Of a stretch of DNA of 14,468 bases, positions 12,437-14,468 are shown one piece after another. Made by a program: the position numbers and the translations under genes. Numbering within the stretch: the stretch's first letter is position 1; each line of letters begins with the position of its first letter. The stretch is from an uncultured Caryophanales bacterium. GTDB lineage: Bacteria; Bacillota_I; Bacilli_A; RFN20; CAG-826. The notes under the pieces were generated by a model that did not search any database, was not told where the DNA came from, and saw nothing but the letters and a program-made list of their open reading frames with translations. Where the stretch lies: positions 1 to 14,468 of the forward strand of contig CAMKAQ010000003.1 in NCBI GenBank assembly GCA_946410525.1. The letters run 5' to 3'.

Positions 12437-12492
12437 TATTTAAAAGAACTGTTCTTTTTTAAAAATGAACAGCAAAACCCCGCTCTTTTTAA

Positions 12493-12535
12493 TTTTTGTG
12501 GGGGATATTGCACAAAAATGGGGGAGTAGTATAAT
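12493..12535 (+). promoter_or_regulatory. Promoter and candidate operator of the AbrB-ABC operon
   Basis: TTGCAC (12508-12513), 16 bp and TATAAT (12530-12535) form the promoter. TTTTTGTG (12493-12500) and CACAAAAA (12511-12518) are a perfect 8-bp inverted repeat with a 10-base spacer, covering the -35. TGGGGGA occurs at 12499 and again at 12519, 20 bp apart, on the same DNA face. An operator for the AbrB-type protein encoded first in the operon is likely. Confidence 0.65.
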
Positions 12536-12569
12536 AAGAAAAGTAAGAAAAGTAAGACGGAGGAAAGAC

Positions 12570-12773
12570 ATGAAAGAAATCGAAGACAATAGATTCATCG
12601 TCAGCGTCAGAGTGGGTCCTAAAGGCCAGATCACCATCCCAGTCCAGGGAAGAAAGATGTTCGACATCAAAGAAGGGGATACCCTTATGGTCATGGGTGA
12701 CAAGAAAAGAGGCCTCGCCCTTTTGAAGACTGACCTTTTCTACGAAATCATGGAACAGGGAGAGAAAAAATGA
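12570..12773 (+). CDS. AbrB/MazE/SpoVT-type DNA-binding regulator
   Basis: This is a 67-residue protein started at ATG 12570, with GGAGG (12559-12563) 6 bases before. The longer frame from 12465 would begin before the promoter and is rejected. RVGPKGQITIPVQGRKMFDIKEGDTLMV is the swapped-hairpin fold of the AbrB family, in which a dimer binds DNA through its beta-strand loops. GLALLK follows as the last strand, and a short helix ends the protein. It is the first gene of a four-gene operon; its TGA overlaps the ATG of the ABC ATPase (ATGA). Small AbrB proteins in this position usually regulate the transporter operon they head. A palindrome over the promoter fits autoregulation. An antitoxin role is unlikely because no toxin gene follows. 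Confidence 0.92.
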   Translation: MKEIEDNRFIVSVRVGPKGQITIPVQGRKMFDIKEGDTLMVMGDKKRGLALLKTDLFYEIMEQGEKK

Positions 12774-13621
12774 AGATCCTTGAAGTGAAGAACCTTTGCA
12801 AGCACTACGAGAAATTCGACCTCAAAAACGTCTCTTTTGAAATCAAGCCAGGCAAAATCATCGGCTTCATCGGAAGAAACGGCGCAGGCAAAACCACAAC
12901 TCTCAAGTGCATCTATAACCTCGCTAAGCCAACTAGCGGCGAGGTCCTATACGACTCAAAACCAATCATCGATGTTGAAGCGGACTACAAGCAAGAAGCC
13001 GCGATGCTCATCGGTGAGATGAACTATTACGGCGCCAAAACCGTCAAATCATTAACGAACGTCACCAAGAAGTTCTATAAGAACTGGGACGAGGACCTTT
13101 ATCACAGATACCTTGAAACCTTCAATATCGATGAGAATAAGCAAATCAAAGCCCTCTCAACCGGTATGAAGGTCAAATATGGTCTCGCTCTCGCTTTGTC
13201 TAGAGGCGCAAAAATCCTCCTTCTTGATGAACCAACCTCTGGTTTAGACCCAGTTAGTAGGGATGAGCTCCTCGATATCTTCCTTGATCTCGTAAGCGAC
13301 AAGGAACACTCAATCCTCTTCTCCACGCACGTCATCTCTGACTTAGAGAAATGCGCGGATGACATCATCTACATCAAGAAAGGGGAGATAATCGTTAACG
13401 AAAGCGTCTCCACCTTCGAATCCGCCTATCTCCGTTACGAAGGACCAAGCGAGATTCTTGCCAAAGAGAAAGACAGATTCATCTTCTATCGTGACCGCCT
13501 TGGGAAATTTGAAGGCATCATGAAGAAGAAAGATGAGATTGACGCCTTGGAAGGCGTAGAGAAAAGAAAGGCTTCCATGGAAGAGATCATGGTCGCATTC
13601 GAAAGGGGTGAGCAAGAATGA
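12770..13621 (+). CDS. ABC transporter ATP-binding protein (ABC-2 type)
   Basis: This is a 283-residue protein. Walker A is GRNGAGKT (35-42), the signature is LSTGM (129-133, a variant of LSGGQ), Walker B is ILLLDE (149-154), followed by PTSGLDP for the D-loop, and the switch histidine is in STHV (H187). The Q-loop region reads LIGEMNYYG; the usual Gln is replaced by Glu or Met. This also occurs in the YtrB-like branch of bacitracin/lantibiotic or cell-envelope ABC exporters. Residues ~215-283 are a C-terminal extension typical of these subunits. It powers the permease encoded next (4-base overlap, ATGA). The substrate is unknown. The operon resembles GntR/AbrB-led ytr-type loci that respond to cell-wall stress; this comparison is inference. 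Confidence 0.95.
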   Translation: MKILEVKNLCKHYEKFDLKNVSFEIKPGKIIGFIGRNGAGKTTTLKCIYNLAKPTSGEVLYDSKPIIDVEADYKQEAAMLIGEMNYYGAKTVKSLTNVTKKFYKNWDEDLYHRYLETFNIDENKQIKALSTGMKVKYGLALALSRGAKILLLDEPTSGLDPVSRDELLDIFLDLVSDKEHSILFSTHVISDLEKCADDIIYIKKGEIIVNESVSTFESAYLRYEGPSEILAKEKDRFIFYRDRLGKFEGIMKKKDEIDALEGVEKRKASMEEIMVAFERGEQE

Positions 13622-14277
13622 AAAAGCTTCTTTATAAAGAGATTGTGCTATGCACAAACTTCCAGATTATCCTTTTCACCTGTTTTGCCGTTTTCGTCCT
13701 TATCCCATCTTGGCCACCGGCAATCGCCTTCATCTATCCTTTAAGCGGACTTATGGCGTTATTCCCAACCTGTCTTGCCAACAAGGACATCGAATACACG
13801 TCGCTTCTCCCAATCAAGAAAACCGACATTGTTAAGGCAAAAGCCCTTTATTTAGGGCTCATCGAGATTGCGGTGGTCCTATTAGCCGCGATCGCTGGCC
13901 TTGTCAGGTTCTTCTTATATCCAACTCCAGAGAAACCTGAGGAGCTTGCCTATTTCATGGCCACTAGACCTAGCATCTCCTTATTAGGCTTCGCCTTCAT
14001 GTCCTTCGGTGTCATGAACCTTGTCCTCTTAAGCATGTATTATCGTGACCCATATAAGAGGCTCACCGGGCCAAACATCGTTTCCCTTATTGTCTGCATT
14101 CTCCTCCTTACCGCAGGATCGTTGGTCATTGCATTCATCCCTGCTTTGAGGGAATATGACACTATAGGATTAATCACACAGCTATTAACCTTGGGAGCGG
14201 GAATCATCCTTTATGTCCTCTTCAGCTTCCTTGGCTATAAGAGCGGTGCGAAAGCCTTCTTAAACATCGATCTATGA
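13618..14277 (+). CDS. ABC-2 type transporter permease
   Basis: This is a 219-residue membrane protein with about six helices (~16-32, 35-53, 77-101, 119-141, 153-176, 183-207). The cytoplasmic loop after helix 2 reads DIEYTSLLPIKKTDIVKAK. This is the D-E-x-x-LPx-(K/R)x-x-I-V-x-x-K pattern of the ABC-2 permease group that contacts the ATPase. It overlaps its neighbours by 4 bases on both sides, so stoichiometric translation with the ATPase and the lipoprotein is expected. Only one permease is visible; it could act as a homodimer, or a second permease gene may lie beyond the window. Confidence 0.9.
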   Translation: MKKLLYKEIVLCTNFQIILFTCFAVFVLIPSWPPAIAFIYPLSGLMALFPTCLANKDIEYTSLLPIKKTDIVKAKALYLGLIEIAVVLLAAIAGLVRFFLYPTPEKPEELAYFMATRPSISLLGFAFMSFGVMNLVLLSMYYRDPYKRLTGPNIVSLIVCILLLTAGSLVIAFIPALREYDTIGLITQLLTLGAGIILYVLFSFLGYKSGAKAFLNIDL

Positions 14278-14468
14278 GAAAACTAAGCGCTCTGACAACC
14301 TTTCTATTGACCCCATTGCTCCTAGCCTCTTGCTGGTATACGCCAGGCGTGAAAGTCGACAAAATCTTTGAAAGAGAGACAATCGAGGGCACTGGCATGT
14401 TCACTGAGCTAGTGCTCAACCTCGATAGAGACACCGAGACCGTCAAAGTGACCTTCGATCCCAATGGC
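14274..14468 (+). CDS. Lipoprotein of the ABC operon, 3'-truncated
   Basis: The frame opens with ATG in ATGA overlap with the permease stop and runs open to the window end (65 codons visible). Residues 1-19 are a lipoprotein signal peptide (MRKLSALTTF, hydrophobic core) with lipobox LLAS before Cys20. The mature protein would be lipid-anchored on the outer face of the membrane. Residues ~54-65 (ETVKVTFDPNG) look like the first strand of an InlB-type repeat (VTFDPNGG), so the lipoprotein may carry surface repeats like those of the giant protein. As the last known gene of the operon, it may be a substrate-binding or surface accessory part of the transporter. Confidence 0.88.
   Translation, partial: MRKLSALTTFLLTPLLLASCWYTPGVKVDKIFERETIEGTGMFTELVLNLDRDTETVKVTFDPNG

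Noticed and set aside
12493..12513. Fourth copy of the shared promoter element at TTTTTGTGG before the AbrB operon
   Set aside because: The second repeat 11 bp on matches only 3 of 7, the conserved GCrCTTyTGTGA is missing, and a normal -35/-10 promoter is present.
12465..12569. Longer N-terminus for the AbrB-type protein
   Set aside because: It would start before the TTGCAC/TATAAT promoter, and family length fits the start at 12570.
1..14468. CRISPR array, insertion sequence, prophage or attachment site
   Set aside because: No regularly spaced short repeats with unique spacers, transposase, integrase or duplicated tRNA 3' end was seen.

Overview
The window looks like the chromosome of a gut- or rumen-type Bacillota (Bacilli/Erysipelotrichia-like, probably uncultured). 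The evidence is low-GC Gram-positive gene content (Rex, a LytS-type kinase, an AbrB-ABC-lipoprotein operon), strong AGGAGG ribosome sites on several genes, U-tailed terminators, TGA used as stop, and surface proteins with InlB-type repeats. Lineage is an inference from gene style; no phylogenetic marker is present.

Layout. Positions 1-2626 hold the 3' part of a GT4 glycosyltransferase, the redox repressor rex, a convergent SpoU/TrmH RNA methyltransferase and a small protein of uncertain function. A six-pass membrane protein (Pr6Pr-like) follows on the minus strand, and then a tRNA-His. Positions 3836-9556 encode one 1906-residue protein. Its extracellular part has a signal peptide, four InlB-type repeats, two beta domains and a helical region with three exact-length 121-residue repeats. 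Transmembrane segments follow, and then a cytoplasmic part with two copies of a basic domain and a C-terminal domain resembling ribosomal protein uL15. Next come a 63-residue tail-anchored membrane protein, a histidine kinase / response regulator pair (the regulator has a SARP/BTAD-like DNA-binding domain), a 480-base stretch without a convincing gene, and an operon of AbrB-type regulator, ABC ATPase, ABC-2 permease and lipoprotein (cut by the window end).

The most interesting signal is regulatory. One 36-bp promoter arrangement, GCrCTTyTGTGA then exactly 12 bases then a -10 box, occurs three times: before the giant surface protein, before the 63-residue membrane protein, and inside the non-coding stretch after the response regulator. 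It has no usable -35. At the first two sites it consists of near-heptameric direct repeats 11 bp apart, the geometry known for SARP-type regulators, and a regulator of that fold is encoded between the second and third copies. I infer a local regulon: kinase and regulator controlling the surface protein, the small membrane protein and a ~228-nt untranslated RNA (12209-12436). That RNA carries two pyrimidine-rich segments complementary to Shine-Dalgarno sequences. Several genes here seem to have almost no 5' leader, so such an RNA could affect SD-led and leaderless genes differently. This last step is speculation.
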